Assembly: GCA_025997135.1 (NCBI GenBank)
Contig: BNUE01000009.1
Location: forward strand, 1-30,908
Direction of reading: 5' to 3'
DNA from: a candidate division SR1 bacterium
Lineage (GTDB): Bacteria; Patescibacteriota; Gracilibacteria; Absconditabacterales; Absconditicoccaceae
DNA length: 30,908 bases
Position numbers and translations under genes: made by a program. Position 1 is the first letter of the stretch, and the number at the start of each line of letters is the position of its first letter. The notes beneath the pieces were generated by a model. That model worked only from the letters and a program-made list of their open reading frames with translations, was not told the DNA's origin and searched no databases. Below are positions 1 through 9,866 of this stretch, in pieces.

Positions 1-2
1 CA

Positions 3-731
3 GCAGATGACCTAGAGTGGACTTATAGTGCTAGTCCTGGGACTTGCAGTTTCAGCTGTGATACTGGCTATGATCGAGACTGATCAACCTGTAAAGAACA
101 GATAGGTACTATCACATACAACTGATATGTCATCATGGACAGGAACCTCTGAGCTTCTCGTGTCTGCACTGCAGTGAATGATAAAGAGTGTTATGGCTAC
201 ACCTACCAGCGAGGTAATAACTACTGATTTCCTGGCACAGACAAATTAACCGCCGTTACCGCTAGGTCATCAGCCGTTGTGGCTACAAAATGATATTCAT
301 CCAGCACTTGGATTACTACTAACCCTTGGATGAATAATGGATCTTCAGATCGCAATGCTGTCTGAGATACTCTCTGGTGATGAACTCTAGATACTACTAC
401 GGCTAACTGAGCAGGTACTACCTCAGCAGGTAGACGCTGACCCTGTCCATCAGGATTCCATGTTCCATCTACACTTGAGCGAAAAAACATGCTAAACTGA
501 GGCAACCCTTACTCACTCTTTAGTACACTCAAGCTCCCGCTAGCGGGCTACCGTCCCAATTCCTTTGGTTCTCCCAGCTATGTCGGCGGCGCTGGCTACT
601 ATTGGTCGTCGTCTCCTTACGCCAGTCCATCCCGCGTCTACAGCTTGTACTTCTATTCGTCCAGTGTCTATCCGCAGGATAACTACACTCGTAGCTACGG
701 TTTCTCGGTTCGTTGTTTCCAGGATGTGTAG
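3..731 (+). CDS. FISUMP-domain surface protein, 5' truncated by the window edge
   Basis: The frame is open from the first bases to TAG at 729-731, giving 242 visible residues with several in-frame TGA read as Gly. A short Cys-containing stretch (CSFSCDTGYDRDGSTC) is followed by a domain typical of the Fibrobacter succinogenes major paralogous family: a CPSGFHVPS motif near the middle, LPLAGYR, YYWSSS and the terminal GFSVRC signature close to the stop. FISUMP domains are thought to adopt a C-type-lectin-like fold and are common in secreted or surface proteins, so a ligand-binding exterior role is inferred; the N-terminus and any signal peptide lie outside the window. The last third is GC-rich (36 of 60 bases at 541-600) and poor in adenine, unlike the neighbouring genes. 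No reverse transcriptase or template repeat is visible here. The family call is confident, the role is not. Confidence 0.8.
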
Positions 732-929
732 ACAACCTCTCTGTGACAACCCCTCCGCCTCTGCTTTGTTCGTACTCCATCCGTTTCACGAGATCCAAGT
801 CTATTAGGGAGAAAAACTGCAATCAAAGTTTAGAGTTATAGATTATGATATCCATTCAATTCCATCGCGTTTTTGTGTTAGTATCAGGGCGGTTCATGAA
901 ATCGTTCCTACAAATGGTGAAAATTCCTA
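732..929. other. Intergenic, no gene seen
   Basis: The first 60 bases after the FISUMP stop stay rich in C and T like the end of that gene, then the sequence becomes AT-rich. I see no convincing coding frame, no terminator with a T-run and no RNA signature. Confidence 0.5.
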
Positions 930-957
930 TTGACTTTTTGGATTTTTTGAGTATAAT
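930..957 (+). promoter_or_regulatory. Sigma70-like promoter of the RelA/SpoT-like gene
   Basis: TTGACT (930-935), a 16-base spacer and TATAAT (952-957). The start codon follows after only 8 bases, so the mRNA would have almost no leader. The -35 surroundings and the TGAGTATAAT around the -10 closely match the promoter at 20543-20570. Confidence 0.75.
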
Positions 958-965
958 AGAGAATT

Positions 966-2468
966 ATGTGAATCCAAAAATTGAAAGATCATTATCAAAT
1001 ATCCAAAGAAATCTTTGAAGCAAGCCAGAAGTCGCCTGAAATGCAGAAAATCAGTGAGGCTCTTTTTGCTGATATATTACATACATTGCAGCATCCACGA
1101 GAAAAAAAATTAAACAATCCGGCAAATAAGGCTAAACTTACAGGTCAAGATTTATTCAGTATTCTATGACCTGTCGAAGATGTAGATTTTAGCTATTTAA
1201 CGGGACTTTTAGGTCAAAACCCAGAATATTTTCAGGAGACCGCTCAATGAAAAAAAGAAATAGTGGATAAAGGATTTCTGGCTCTGGAACATATTTTCAA
1301 TATGGGTGCCAAACATTCTATCAGACATTGATTGAATATCAGCTTTTTTTCTACTTTTTTAAAAAATTTTTGTGAAGTAAAAAACGGTAAAGTGTATTTT
1401 CGTCTCAAGACTCCAAAACAGTATCAAGAATTGGTAAAACACTTGACGACCACCAATAATCCAGATAAAGAACTATTTATCCAGCATGCTCATCAGGGTC
1501 TATTTCTCAAAAATTTAATTCGCTTTTCTGATTTAAATAAAAATGAGGTATTTCGTGAGAGGAGAAGACTCTTCTCTCATATAGTATCTAGTGTTTTTGA
1601 AAAATATTTCAATGAAAAAATCCCATTGCTTATGGCTAAAGAAGGTAATTTTGAAATAAATACGACATTTGTTAAGCAGATTGAAGACAAAAACATAAAT
1701 ATAAATATTTCTGGAAATCATAAAACAGAGAAATCTCTGATGGATAAAATGTGAAGAGATCCGTCCTACTCTGCGAGTCAATCGATAAATGATATTATCA
1801 GATTTCAAATTGTGATGCCTGATTATGAGGTGCTTATTTTGCAGCTGGCAGATTTTATATCTTATTATTTAGAAAATCCTGAAGAGGAATTCCAAATAGA
1901 TCCAAAGCTTAATCTCCTGAAAATCAAGGATAAAGGAATCATAAATTCAAAAGAATTTGATACGGATTTAGTCCAGCAAAGCATCAAAAAGATAGAAAAT
2001 GCTGATATTAAAGAGTTTATATCTCAGTGTTTAACTCATGAAAATCCGAAATCCAAAAATAAATATAGAGATGTAAAACTGATAGTGCCTATGAAAAGTA
2101 AATGAAAAGGTTTTAATATGGAAGTCAAATTTGTGCTTTCTGACTGGGAAAATACGAATGAAAGCTGATTTGATAGTCATGAAATACATAGACTAATACA
2201 AAATCTAGAACTTCAGTCTAGAAACCAAAAATTTGTAAGAAAATCAGAAATATATCAAGCTTGTGTAGATTGTGTGAATAATAATCCTAAATTACATGAA
2301 GAAATTTCTGCTGGTGAGAACTGGAAAACTATAGATAAACTTTTCAGATATGTGCTAAAATGATTTAAAAGTTTAAAAAAGCTGAATTCCAAGGATGAAG
2401 TGATGGTCTTCGAGAAACAATACAAAAGGATGACTGAACGTAATTATTATCCTGATATTAGTTTTTAA
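966..2468 (+). CDS. Divergent RelA/SpoT-like nucleotidyltransferase-fold protein (tentative)
   Basis: 500 residues from ATG 966 to TAA 2466-2468, with seven in-frame TGA. The N-terminal half (about residues 1-240) has no motif I recognise; it is charged and probably helical. The segment 245-290 reads NHKTEKSLMDKM and then SINDIIRFQIV, which resembles the K-x3-S-x3-K and D-x-x-G-x-R-I blocks of the ppGpp synthetase fold. Near residue 386 the MEVKFVL block followed by SHEIHRL resembles the ExQ...H block. The Asp and Glu positions used by synthetases appear kept, but the usual Gly-Ile-Arg and Gln are changed. No HD hydrolase or TGS/ACT domain is seen. It could be a small alarmone-type enzyme, a toxin-like nucleotidyltransferase or an inactive relative. 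Its stop overlaps the HemW stop on the other strand. The coding call is firm, the fold call uncertain. Confidence 0.6.
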
Positions 2469-3679
2469 ATTTCAGACATTAACTCTGTGATAATCCAGCT
2501 GTAGACGTCCATCCCACGATCGGTCAGGATGAGGCGATTATCGTGATAAATGAGTAAACCGTCGGTTTCCATCTGATTTATTTTTTCTCTGTAATCTGGA
2601 ACTAGGATAGATGCGTATTTCTCCAAGTCGTGAACTCAAAAATCTGTACGAAGTGCAAGGAAAAATGACTCGATAAGATAATCCTTTGGTGATAAAGTAA
2701 TTATTTCTGTGTCTGGTCATCCAGAAAATGGGTCTGTGAGGTATTTGTGCAGGTATGATGTATTGGTTTGGCGAACTCATAAAACTTTCTCATCTTTCAC
2801 TTCACAAAATGTAGCAGTGAGTAGTGAGGATGCTCAGAGTCAAAGTCCTAAATATGGTTCCATCTCTCGATAAACACGATTGTGAATGCTGGATTTGGAA
2901 ATGAGTGAAAAATTGGAGATCTCGTATCTGGAATATCAGGCATCCAGTAGGATTTCTTTGAGAATATCAAATTCTTCATAGATTTCGTCTTCTGTTCAGT
3001 AGGGTTTTACAAAATGAGGTAGCCTGTTCCATAATTGGTGAGGGGAAATTTCGAGGGTGTAGAGTGAAAAACTATCAGCAAAATGGGAATTTACAAAGTC
3101 TGAAAAGAAAGATAAAGCTGAAGGATTTCGTAGCTGTGAATTACCTTTTTTGGTTTGATTGAATTTTCAGAAGGCGATGAAGTCAAAATTAAAGATATTG
3201 TTATCTTGCTTGAGAGGCTGTAAAGCACGGAAAAAATCTACCATCCCCAGAAAAGAATAGGGACGAGAGATACTCTGAAGTAAGCTATTATCTAAGCTTT
3301 GGATGCCAAATGAAAAGCGGAGTCTCGAGAGTTTGCGGTAATAATTATTTAAATCACTAACAAATTTTAGAATATCATCATGAGGAAAAGGGTTGTATTC
3401 GATACTGAGTTCTGCGAGATTTTCGCAGTCAAAAGCTGAAAAAACATGGTCAATCAGCTTTTTTATCTCTTGTGTTCATATCAAATTTGGTGTTCATCAT
3501 CAAAAATATAGAGTTTTTATCTCGGCTCTAGGATATTTGAGAGCATAAAAATCTATCTCTTGATGTAGTTTAACCAAATAATCACTGATAATGTCTGGTG
3601 ACTGGTTTGCTGTAATTGCAAAAGAGCAATATGGGCATATTTGAGAACAAAATGGGATATGAATGTAGAGAGAAAGCAT
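2465..3679 (-). CDS. hemW: HemW-like radical SAM protein
   Basis: 404 residues. The radical SAM cluster ligands are C11, C15 and C18 (HIPFCSQICPYC), followed by YFGGGTPN at about 58-65, EYNP, RFSFGIQS, a YEISNFS block and YLGLGLGASS. This order is that of HemW, once annotated as oxygen-independent coproporphyrinogen III oxidase and now regarded as a heme chaperone that binds a 4Fe-4S cluster and SAM. The HNxxYW motif of HemW is HNRVYR here, so the Trp is replaced. The three glycines 60-62 are all encoded by TGA. The gene starts one base after the stop of the upstream lipoprotein gene, so they are probably cotranscribed from the promoter at 4236-4263. No heme biosynthesis gene is visible in the window, and the substrate is unknown. 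Confidence 0.88.
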
Positions 3680-3680
3680 A

Positions 3681-4178
3681 TTAATCTTCTAATTCAAAGT
3701 TATATTTCTGGGCGAAAGCCTCTTGAATAGCTTCAGATGCGTCACTGGCGGCGTTGAATTGCTCTTCCAAAGTGTCAATTTCATCTCGCAATGCTGCTTG
3801 TGCTGCAGTCTGTTCGTCAGTTAATTCATCAAAATCCCAGTAAGCGATAGCTTCACCTATTTTTGCGAGATATGCTAATTCAATTTTGAGCTCTGCATCA
3901 AATGCGTCTCTCAGGCTAGAATCTCAGTCTCGAGCTTCCATTTGAGCTATTTTAACTTCTGAATCTGCACAAATAGATACAGTAATATTGTAAAGATCTT
4001 TGGTCTGACCGTAGTTTTCGTCATCTCGTGCATCTATCATATTATCATCTGCAGCATAACAAACTTTTTGTAAATCGACGAGTGAATTATTGTAATCTAT
4101 TACATCAGGTGATAAAGAACATGCGGTTAGAGAAAGAAGTGCAATAGTCATCAAAGAAAAAATAAGAGTAGATTTCAT
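3681..4178 (-). CDS. Small lipoprotein, helical, unknown function
   Basis: 165 residues. The N-terminus is a Lys-containing hydrophobic signal ending in a lipobox (LLSLTACS), so the Cys at about position 20 should be lipidated after signal peptidase II cleavage and the protein anchored outside the membrane. The mature part is acidic and rich in Ala, Glu, Asp and Gln. Residues 95-160 look like a long helix, possibly coiled coil (EIDTLEEQFNAASDASEAI). One in-frame TGA encodes a Gly near residue 86. It is the first gene of a two-gene unit with the HemW-like gene, from the promoter at 4236-4263. I recognise no family beyond lipoprotein. Confidence 0.82.
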
Positions 4179-4235
4179 CTAGTTATTTGAAAAAAATAAA
4201 AAAATCTGATTTTAGGATAAAGTTTTGTTGGAGAA

Positions 4236-4263
4236 AATATAGGTATATACTGATGGATGTCAA
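4236..4263 (-). promoter_or_regulatory. Promoter of the lipoprotein-hemW unit
   Basis: On the minus strand TTGACA (4263-4258), a 16-base spacer and TATATT (4241-4236). The transcript would start near 4229, giving a leader of about 50 bases before ATG at 4178. Confidence 0.75.
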
Positions 4264-4274
4264 GACTTTTCAGT

Positions 4275-4309
4275 TGAAAAAACCACCTAAGTTTTTAGGC
4301 TCGGTGGTT
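4275..4309 (-). terminator. Intrinsic terminator after the small membrane protein gene
   Basis: Read on the minus strand: AACCACC (4309-4303), a 15-base loop, GGTGGTT (4287-4281), with the T-run from the end of the stem on to 4277. It lies 20 bases downstream of the stop at 4329 and just upstream of the next promoter, so it separates the two transcription units. Confidence 0.8.
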
Positions 4310-4328
4310 ATGAAGTTGTAAAGTAGTT

Positions 4329-4508
4329 TTAGAGAAGAATGCTTTTATGTAATCCTTCCACGAATTGTTGGATTTTTACGTCCCAATATTTAATAATAGA
4401 TGTCCAATCTGGGAAGTACCATATAGCAACTATTATTAGGATAATTAATGTCCAAACAACTATCCCACGAATTCTGCTTACTTTAGCAGGTAATTCAAAT
4501 TCATCCAT
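4329..4508 (-). CDS. Small single-span membrane protein
   Basis: 59 residues: a charged N-terminus (MDEFELPAKVSRIRG), one hydrophobic helix at about residues 16-30 (IVVWTLIILIIVAIWY) and a short polar tail. A Shine-Dalgarno-like GGAGA lies about 6 bases upstream of ATG 4508, one of few clear ones in this window, which supports the start. No in-frame TGA is needed. The gene stands alone between its own terminator (4275-4309) and the divergent Dus gene. It matches no family I know. The support is the ribosome binding site, the well-formed membrane helix and the terminator placed exactly after it. Confidence 0.65.
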   Translation of the reverse strand: MDEFELPAKVSRIRGIVVWTLIILIIVAIWYFPDWTSIIKYWDVKIQQFVEGLHKSILL

Positions 4509-4623
4509 ATTTTTCTCCGTTTTTGTTTCTGAATTTATTCTTTATTATAATCAAAATTTTCCAAAAGTCAAGAGATTTTTTCCTTTGAAATTAAGTCAGA
4601 TTTCTATATTCTTTATTATTTAT

Positions 4624-5676
4624 ATGAAAAATAACTGTATGCAACTGTGTTTCGCTCCGATGGATGGTATCACAAATTGTGCGACTAGGCAATTGACGGC
4701 TGAGGTTTTCGCAAAATATAAAAGTACTGAGGATAAGCTGATCTTGCGAACTGAATTTATGAATGTAGATGGTTTTTTGCGTAATCCTGACGGGGTGATC
4801 CATCATTTATACACAACTGCAAGCCAAAAACCAATTGCTCAGATTTATGGATGAAATGAAAAAACTCTGATCGAAGCGGCCGTGAAAATAGAAAGAGAAT
4901 ATGGTGAGTCTTTTTCAGGTATTGAGCTGAATACTGGCTGTCCTTCTGTCACGGTGATGAAATGCTGAGGTGGGAGTGAACTGATGAAAAATAAGATGAG
5001 AACTATGAATATAATCCAAAATTTGTCTCAAAATCTGACTTTTTTACCTTTTTCTATCAAGGCTAGAATTGGACTAAATGAGGAAGATAAAGCTGATCAG
5101 TTTGATTTTCTCGTGCAGGCGAGTCAGTATTGCTGCAAAATATCTGTTCACGGAAGGACATTGAAGCAGGGGTATAGTGGGGATGTAGATTGGGAATTTA
5201 TTGGTAATTTGAAGTGTGTCGTCAGTGATAGATGTGAAGTGATCTGAAATGGCTGAATTTTGGCTTATGACCAGGCTATAGATTACGGAGAGCGTTATAA
5301 ACTGGATGGGATAATGATTTGACAGGCGGCAATATGAAATCCTCGAATTTTCACACCCCATCAGCCTACGAATGCTGAAAAAATGGATGTAATCCTGAGA
5401 CATTTAGAACTGTATGTTAGCTCTGATTTATTGTCTTGTTCAGAGAGGGGAAAACTCTATCCCTATATTTTATTGGACGAAATAGAGGAACAAATTAAAA
5501 TCATTCGTAAGAATCCAGATTTCTCCTCTCATGCTTTGGTGGAATTTAGGAAATTTTTGTTTGCATACGTGAAGGGGATTTCTGATAGTAGAGAATGGAA
5601 AACTCGTATGTTGACCGCTTCGACTTATGGAGAGGTGAGAGATGAGATCGTGAGATTTTTTGAAAGGATAGTTTAA
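4624..5676 (+). CDS. dus: tRNA-dihydrouridine synthase (Dus family)
   Basis: 350 residues. Dus enzymes are FMN-dependent and reduce uridines in the D-loop of tRNA. Visible motifs: CFAPMDGITN at the start of the TIM barrel, AQIYGGNE, ELNTGCPS with the likely catalytic Cys106, GGGSELM, FSIKARIGL (the FMN-binding Lys), SVHGRT followed by QGYSG, VIGNGGI and DGIMIGQAAIGNPRIF. Many of these glycines are TGA codons. The C-terminal 110 residues are the helical tRNA-binding domain. ATG 4624 gives a short extension before MQLCFAPMDG; the second ATG at 4639 is an equally plausible start. The exonuclease III gene follows 51 bases downstream on the same strand. The subfamily (A, B or C) is not resolved. 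Confidence 0.93.
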
Positions 5677-5727
5677 TTATAGATATGATACTTACTCTAA
5701 TTTTAATTCTTTAATTTTAATTGATTT

Positions 5728-6522
5728 ATGATTATTGCTTCACGAAATGTAAATGGAATACGTTCAGTCATTCAGAAGGGTTTCGCCGACTGGGTAAACT
5801 CTACTAATCCAGATATTATATGCCTTCAGGAAGTCAAAGCTTTTGAAAATCAAATCCCTGAAGAGATCAGATTTTTAATGCCTGATTATGATTATGTCTG
5901 GCATCACGGTTCTCGTCCAGGATATGCAGGTACAGCTATCTTCTTCAGAAATTGAATACAAATAAAAGAGAAAAAAGCTGATTTTGACCAGCAAATGTTT
6001 TACGAGGACGGTAGGATTACTCAGCTAGACTTTACTTTCAATGATTGTGACTTTTCCCTGTTAAACTGCTATTTCCCCAATGGATGAACTAGATCTGATG
6101 GCACAGAAATGCTCTCATATAAACTGCTTTTTTATACATATTTCAGAGATTATATTTTACAGCTTCAAAAGATCTGAAAATGGGTTATTACGACTGGGGA
6201 TTTTAATATCTGTCATCATCCTATAGATATTGCAAATCCAGTAGCGAATAAAAACTCTATTGGCTTCCTTCCTATCGAGAGGGCTGAGATGGATAAACTA
6301 GAAAACGAGCATTTTGTAGATGTTTTTCGTCATTTTAATCCATCACTTGCTAATAAATATACTTGGTGGAGTTATCGTGCAGGAGCTAGAGCGAGAAATA
6401 TATGATGGAGACTGGATTATTTTCGAGTTTCTCCGTCAGTTCTTCAGCTAGTTCAGTCAGTTCAGCATCAGGAAAATCAGCAGGGGAGTGATCATTGTCC
6501 GATTTTGCTGGAGATTAGATAG
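5728..6522 (+). CDS. xth: Exodeoxyribonuclease III / AP endonuclease
   Basis: 264 residues, the usual length for the ExoIII family of Mg-dependent DNA repair nucleases that cut at abasic sites and remove 3' blocking groups. Family motifs appear in order: ASRNVNGIRS (N7, N9), CLQEVKA with the metal-binding E35, YAGTAIF, NCYFPNG, TGDFNICHHPIDI (the Asp/Asn pair of the active site), TWWSYR and WRLDYFRVS, and GSDHCPI at the C-terminus (catalytic Asp-His). At least four of the glycines are TGA. It starts soon after the Dus gene and probably shares its transcript. The stop TAG (6520-6522) lies inside the 3' end of the convergent recombinase gene, an 8-base overlap. Confidence 0.95.
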
Positions 6523-7591
6523 TATCTAGTAATTCGTGTACTTTCTGTAGATATTTATCATCAACGTGAGTATAAATCTGAGTAGTTGTGATCGAAGAAT
6601 GTCAGAGGAGAGCCTGCACAGAGCGGATATCTGCCCCTTTTCTCAGTAGAGATGTAGCAAATGAATGTCTCAATGTGTGAGGTGTGGTTTTTGATGTAAT
6701 TCAGGCTAGATTAGCATAGTGTTTTACTAGATCCTCTATGGAATTTCTGCTGATTTTGTGTCCGTAACTATTTGGGGATAGAGAAATAAATAAAAAATCT
6801 GAATTATCAGTTCTGCTCGATAAATACTCACGGATTGCGTCTCTGGCTTGGGTCGTCATAAATATTGAACGAAGTTTGTTTCATTTACCTATTACGGAAA
6901 ACTGCTTTTCGTCTATCTTTATATCTGATATTCTGAGAGAGATAAGCTCGGTAACACGTAATCCTGTACCGTAAAGAGTCTGGAGGATTGCCGCGTCGCG
7001 AAGTGGTTTGATAACTCATTTTTTATTAGATTCTTCGTTGTACTCAGAATGACTTATTGGAGCATTCAGAATTCTTTCTATTTCTGCTTCTGTCAGATAT
7101 GATACTTGGCGAGAGGGAATTTTGGCGAGATCTAGTTTTTCTGGAGAGATGGTTTCTACATCATTTCTCATCAGATATTTAAAAAACGAGCGCAAGGCTA
7201 TGATGTGATAATTTACAGTTTTGATAGATAGTCATTGCTGGATTAGATACATTCTGAAATCCTGGATATGAAGCAGTTTTATTTTGTCAGCCTCTAAATC
7301 TCATAAATATGAAATTGCTCTATTTATTCGCAGAGAATAATTTTCGATAGTTTTTGGAGAAGAATTTTTGGCGTACAACAAATGAGAGATGAACCTCTCT
7401 AAATGTGTAGAAAGTAGATTATCATCTTCTCTAGATATTTTGTCAGTAAACGTATTTCTGGAGTTCAGCGTAGAGGTCTTCCTCTGATTGTGGCTGATTG
7501 GATCAGCTTTCGACTTCTGGGTTTGTGTCTCATGATGCCTGATCCGCAGATTGTGCTGACGACTGAGATTCTTCTGGTTGATACGTTCCAT
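6515..7591 (-). CDS. Tyrosine recombinase, XerC/D type
   Basis: 358 residues from ATG 7591. The N-terminal SAM-like DNA-binding domain (about residues 65-150) contains [12 protein letters not shown] and a [13 protein letters not shown] block. The catalytic domain carries the expected set: Arg in GTGLRVTEL, Lys in [16 protein letters not shown] (His and Arg), [13 protein letters not shown] with His and the Tyr nucleophile. Xer proteins resolve chromosome dimers; phage or element integrases share the fold. The domain order and length suggest Xer, with about 50 extra N-terminal residues. A TAA sits directly before ATG 7591, and that ATG lies 161 bases inside the 3' end of the upstream gene. I found no other ATG, GTG or TTG before the domain, so the true start may be later and non-canonical. 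No att-like repeats were seen. Confidence 0.88.
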
Positions 7592-9734
7592 TTAGGTATG
7601 ATTGTATGGTATCTAAAATCTCTTGCATACGATTGATGATAAATAGATACCAAATACTATCCAGTTCAGGCATATTTGCAAGTTGATTTGCATAATAAGA
7701 TACATAACTACCTCGTTTTATTAAAAATATATCGTCTTGATTCATTCCGATGTCTAGGTATGTTTCTCCTAGCTCGATATTGCTTTTTAGTGTTGCTTGC
7801 ATTTGCTCAGGTGTAATGATAATGTCTCATCATACGTTATCTTCTGTAGCTGATGTATTATCGTCAGTAAAAGGGATGCTATTGTCAATATTTTCTCCCT
7901 CATTGTCTCAAGTTCCAAAATTATCTTCATAATTAGTTTGATCAGATGGAGTCTCGCTACTGGTGTGATCGTCTCATTCGATTGGATTTGTATTGTCTGT
8001 ATTGTCTGTGTCAGTAAATTCAGAGGCTTGATTGTCTTCTGGAATTGTAGGTTTATCTTCTGGAATGCCGATAACTACTGGTGGTGTCGGGGTTTGAGTG
8101 GTAGTATCTGTCTCCTGATTTACTACTGGTGTCTGCTGTACTGGAGTGAAAAATTGTAAAAAGAAAGATGGGAAAAGTGCATATGCAACCAGTCCTAATA
8201 ATGGGAATGCTAGGATGATGGCTATAATTCTTGCTTTTTTCATCTGTTCCATGATTTTTTTCATATCGAAAGAAATTACTTTGATTTTAGGTTTTTTCAT
8301 ATTTACCTGCTTGACAACTACATTCTGAGTGGGAGTCTCAGGAACTAGATCGTCTAATGATACTGAGGAAGCTGATACTGGAGCTATTCATTCTATCTGA
8401 TATTCTACGGTCTCTTCAGGGATTAGATCTTGATTATTAAAACTTATTTCATTGCTTCATATTGGACCTTGTCAGATACCAGTTTCTTCTTCATATTTGA
8501 TAACTTCTTTGGTTTCAGGTTGTTTTATCGGTGCTGGTTTCGGAGCCTCAACGACTGTTTTTGGTGCGTCTAAAACTAACTGAACGCTGTCAGTATTTAC
8601 TCCTTTTTTGATAAGTGCAGCTTTTTCTTCTTCTTCCAATGCTGTTTTCATAGGTGAGAAAGGATCTCATTCGACTTTTACTTCGGCTTCTCATCATTCA
8701 GGAGTTATTGTCGTAGTAGCGGCTGGCAGTGTTTCTGTAGTTGTTGTCATTTGCTGTGTTTCCTGTACTTGTGCTGTAGGCTCTATGGTTATTTCTGGCG
8801 TTATTGCAATAGTTGACTCAATATTCTCACCTGTCTTTTTAGCCAGCATTTCATCTAGAGTTAATGGTTTAGCTTGTTCAGTTGGCTGAGAATCTGGCTG
8901 AGTTGTCGTGGATAAATCGTCGGAACTGATAAAAGATGTATTCTCAGTTTTTGTCTGAGATAATGCGTTCACGGTCTGATTAAAAGCATCAGTTGTTGGG
9001 CTATATTCAGGGATATTTGTTGTGGTTTCAGGTATTGTATCGGTGGTAGTCTCAGTACTAACTGATGGAGTAGATCCAAAGATAAATTCAGTACTTATCT
9101 CAGAATTTGTATCAGGTGTCGTATTTGAAGCTATTTCAGGTGTTATCTCGGATGTTATCTCAGGTTTTATGTTAGAAATTATCTCAGGTGATGTATTTGA
9201 GTTGGTCTCTTCATTTGCTTCTGTGAAATTTATAGGAGTAGATGATATGGCAAAAGGGTCTATAGCGACTGGAGTTTCAGGTTTGTTTATCTCCTCTTGT
9301 GCTTTTATTATTTCATCTTTTGAGTCTTCATTAGTTGTTTTTTCACTTTCATGCTCGATAAAAGGCAACAGATCAAACTCTGATACTAGTTCAGGAGTGG
9401 ATTCTTGCCAGATGATTGGATCGATTTTTACTTCGTAATTGTCTTTTGGTGTTTCTTCAATGATTTCATCACTTGTGGCTATGTCTAGAGGAATATTGTC
9501 TTCAGATGGTGTAATTATTTTCGTACTGTCATCAAAAAGATTGCAGTTTTCATCTGCTTTTTTTGCTGTTTGAAATGGATCACAGGTTGGAGCAAGTCCT
9601 GGTTCTGGATTTTTTATTTCTGGCTGAGTAATGCCTAGATCAAAATCTACAACTACTTGAGCTGTATCTGATGCGGTGATCGCTGGGTCTATAATTGGTG
9701 TTTGAGTTTGCGAAGTTGGATCTGTTGTTGGCAT
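7431..9734 (-). CDS. Large disordered single-pass membrane protein, Thr/Pro/Glu-rich
   Basis: 767 residues in one frame when TGA is Gly; under the standard code it falls into several pieces. Residues 1-475 are of low complexity, rich in Thr, Ser, Pro, Glu and Ile, with loose repeats around 200-260 built on a PEI/SEI theme. A basic patch (KKPKIK, KKIMEQMKKAR) then precedes one membrane helix at about 503-525. Residues 526-645 are again Pro/Thr/Asp/Asn-rich. A short ordered-looking part (about 645-720) contains ELGETYLDIGMNQDDIF and YYANQLANMPELDSIWY. No signal peptide is seen. The basic patch before the helix predicts a cytoplasmic N-terminal 500 residues and an exterior C-terminus. It might act as an envelope scaffold or in division, but I recognise no family. 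It is transcribed from 9765-9793, and its end overlaps the recombinase gene. Confidence 0.8.
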
Positions 9735-9764
9735 TATATCGCTGGGTAAATAAAACTCAAATCA

Positions 9765-9793
9765 ATTATATGGAGAAAAACAAAATAATGCAA
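9765..9793 (-). promoter_or_regulatory. Promoter of the 767-residue membrane protein gene
   Basis: Minus strand TTGCAT (9793-9788), a 17-base spacer and TATAAT (9770-9765). The start codon at 9734 lies about 21 bases past the expected transcription start. A second TATAAT overlaps the ATG itself and cannot serve this start. Confidence 0.6.
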
Positions 9794-9803
9794 ATTTTAG
9801 AGG

Positions 9804-9831
9804 TTGAAAATAGGTTTGGGATATTTATAAT
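9804..9831 (+). promoter_or_regulatory. Promoter of ackA
   Basis: TTGAAA (9804-9809), a 16-base spacer and TATAAT (9826-9831), followed by a leader of about 30 bases to ATG 9867. It is divergent from the promoter at 9765-9793, 10 bases away. Confidence 0.65.
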
Positions 9832-9866
9832 AAAGGTCTGCCTTTTAAATCTTTTTATAAAAAAAT

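Noticed and set aside
4339..4623. Longer N-terminus for the Dus gene from an upstream ATG
   Set aside because: This stretch is antisense to the small membrane protein gene and is not similar to Dus enzymes, which begin near the APMDG motif.
8608..9438. Open plus-strand frames rich in Ser and Val (8608-8889, 9022-9438)
   Set aside because: They are shadows of the repetitive Thr/Glu-rich minus-strand gene and lack starts, signals or motifs of their own.
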